Origin: Desulfobacca acetoxidans
Lineage (GTDB): Bacteria; Desulfobacterota; Desulfobaccia; Desulfobaccales; 0-14-0-80-60-11
Assembly (NCBI GenBank): GCA_020723225.1
Contig: DYJG01000138.1
Coordinates: 1 to 6,831, forward strand
Reading direction: 5' to 3'
Length of the DNA stretch: 6,831 nt
Below are positions 5,808 through 6,831 of the stretch, one piece after another. The translations under genes and the position numbers were made by a program. The first letter of the stretch is position 1; every line of letters begins with the position of its first letter. The notes under the pieces were generated by a model. That model did not search any database and had not been told where the DNA came from. It saw nothing but the letters and a program-made list of their open reading frames with translations.

Positions 5808-6242
5808 ATGTTCTCCGGGAGCTATTTTCACCTCTTGGACAACAAAGGCAGGGTCAGTATCTCTCCCCGCTACCGGGAGATCCTGCAGGAGCGCCAGGAC
5901 CGCATCCTCGTCCTCACCAATTTCGACGGCTATATTCTCGCCTTCCCCCACTCCGAGTGGATCAAGATCGAAGCCAAGCTGGCGGAGCAGGCCATCTTCA
6001 ACAAGGAAGTGCGGGCGTTCCAGCGCTTTCTGATCTCCGGGGTGCAGGAATGCCCCCTGGACCGCCAGGGACGGATTCTCATCGGCCCATATCTCCGGGA
6101 TTATGCCAAGTTGACCCGGGAAGTGGCCCTGGTGGGCGCAGTGCGCTGCTTTGAAATCTGGGACCGGGCCCGATATGAGGCCCACTTCAAACAACTGGAG
6201 TCCTCGGTGAACGAAGAGGTAGTCCAAAAATTGTTGATCTGA
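5808..6242 (+). CDS. mraZ: Transcriptional regulator MraZ
   Basis: The product has 144 residues, usual for MraZ. It is a tandem pair of SpoVT/AbrB-like half-motifs with the DxxxR DNA-contact signature in each: D11-NKG-R15 and D85-RQG-R89. MraZ forms a ring-shaped oligomer and represses or tunes its own dcw promoter by binding TGGGN repeats, which are present directly upstream. In both halves the usual I-P after the motif is replaced: ISP (18-20) and IGP (92-94), with the proline one place later. The ATG follows GGGGGA (5797-5802) by five bases. The next gene, rsmH, starts 17 bases after the stop, the standard dcw order. Identity is very secure from family motifs and context. Confidence 0.96.
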   Translation: MFSGSYFHLLDNKGRVSISPRYREILQERQDRILVLTNFDGYILAFPHSEWIKIEAKLAEQAIFNKEVRAFQRFLISGVQECPLDRQGRILIGPYLRDYAKLTREVALVGAVRCFEIWDRARYEAHFKQLESSVNEEVVQKLLI

Positions 6243-6259
6243 GCCAAGACCACAACCCG

Positions 6260-6831
6260 GTGCATGAACCGGTGATGGTAGAGGAGGTGTTGGTGGGCCT
6301 CGATTGCCGTTCAGGCCGCTTGTACGTTGATGGCACCGTGGGTGAGGGGGGGCATGCTGCGGCCATCCTTAAACGTACCGCCCCGGATGGGAAGCTCTGG
6401 GGCCTGGACCGAGACCCGGCGGTCCTCAAAATCGCGGCGGGCCGGTTGGCCCCCTACACCTCCCGATTTCGTCTGTTCCATCGTTCTTATGCCCAATTGG
6501 GGGAGATTCTGGCAGAGACAGGAGAACCGGCGCCGGCCGGTATCCTCCTGGACCTGGGACTCTCCCTGCAACAGTTGCAGCGCTCCGGCCGGGGCTTCAG
6601 TTTTCAGGGGGAGGAACCCCTGGATATGCGGTTTAATCCGGAGGAGCCCGGGAAGACCGCGGCGGACATCCTCAACAGCGCCACCCCGGCCGCGCTGGAA
6701 AAGATTTTCCAAGAGTATGGCGAAGAACCCCACGCCAGGCGCTACGCCCGCCTGGTGGTGGCTTCCAGAAGGCAGCATCCTTTCCGGTTTACCCACCAGT
6801 TAGTCGCTTTAGTGCAGCAAGCCCAGGGACC
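6260..6831 (+). CDS. rsmH: 16S rRNA (cytosine-1402-N4)-methyltransferase RsmH, N-terminal part (partial)
   Basis: An open frame runs from GTG 6260 to the window edge (190 codons plus two bases). It encodes MHEPVMVEEVLVGLD, the characteristic RsmH beginning, and VDGTVGEGGHAAAIL (23-37), the S-adenosylmethionine-binding loop. DLGLSLQQLQ (98-107) and RGFSF...PLDMRFNP (111-127) follow, then a segment starting TAADILNS. RsmH methylates N4 of C1402 in 16S rRNA at the decoding centre. GTG 6260 is chosen because the protein start fits the family; the ATG at 6264 is out of frame and stops at once. No clear Shine-Dalgarno precedes it, so translation may depend on coupling to mraZ 17 bases upstream. The family's usual DLGVSSPQLD reads DLGLSLQQLQ here. 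The C-terminal part is cut off by the window. Confidence 0.95.
   Translation, partial: MHEPVMVEEVLVGLDCRSGRLYVDGTVGEGGHAAAILKRTAPDGKLWGLDRDPAVLKIAAGRLAPYTSRFRLFHRSYAQLGEILAETGEPAPAGILLDLGLSLQQLQRSGRGFSFQGEEPLDMRFNPEEPGKTAADILNSATPAALEKIFQEYGEEPHARRYARLVVASRRQHPFRFTHQLVALVQQAQG

Noticed and set aside
6327..6803. Plus-strand frame of 158 codons near the right edge
   Set aside because: It is out of frame with rsmH, which covers the same bases with clear family motifs.

Overview
The window looks like ordinary chromosomal DNA of a GC-rich Gram-negative bacterium. Evidence is a lipoprotein with bacterial SH3 domains, a PAS/GAF/HD-GYP signalling protein, clear Shine-Dalgarno sites and the head of a division/cell-wall (dcw) cluster. 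The gene content and style would fit a deltaproteobacterial (Desulfobacterota-like) lineage, but that placement is inference. I see no phage, transposase, CRISPR array, tRNA or rRNA.

Layout. Positions 1-120 are the last 39 codons of an EamA-type drug/metabolite transporter. After a short AT-rich gap comes a cytosolic PAS-GAF-PAS-HD-GYP protein (276-2225), a probable cyclic-di-GMP phosphodiesterase. It overlaps by ATGA the ruvX/yqgF gene (2222-2698; a TTG at 2249 with a better ribosome site is a possible alternative start). The 190-base gap that follows holds a perfect 41-base palindrome, a tandem 10-base repeat, a possible promoter and a small leader hairpin. Next is a two-SH3-domain predicted lipoprotein (2889-3602). 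It converges, across a GC-rich hairpin, on a DUF389 membrane protein on the minus strand (3694-5409), whose soluble C-terminal half appears to be three copies of one unit. A non-coding divergent region (5410-5807) separates DUF389 from mraZ (5808-6242) and rsmH (6260 to the window edge).

How the genes work together. mraZ-rsmH is the conserved start of the dcw operon. It is preceded by a TTGACA promoter and three TGGGA/G boxes at exact 10-base spacing, the expected autoregulatory MraZ operator. The HD-GYP-ruvX overlap suggests co-transcription, though no functional link is obvious. The other genes look like independent units. The most unusual items are the perfect palindrome, the triplicated DUF389 tail, and parallel proline shifts in both MraZ half-motifs. 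I found no convincing wholly new system.
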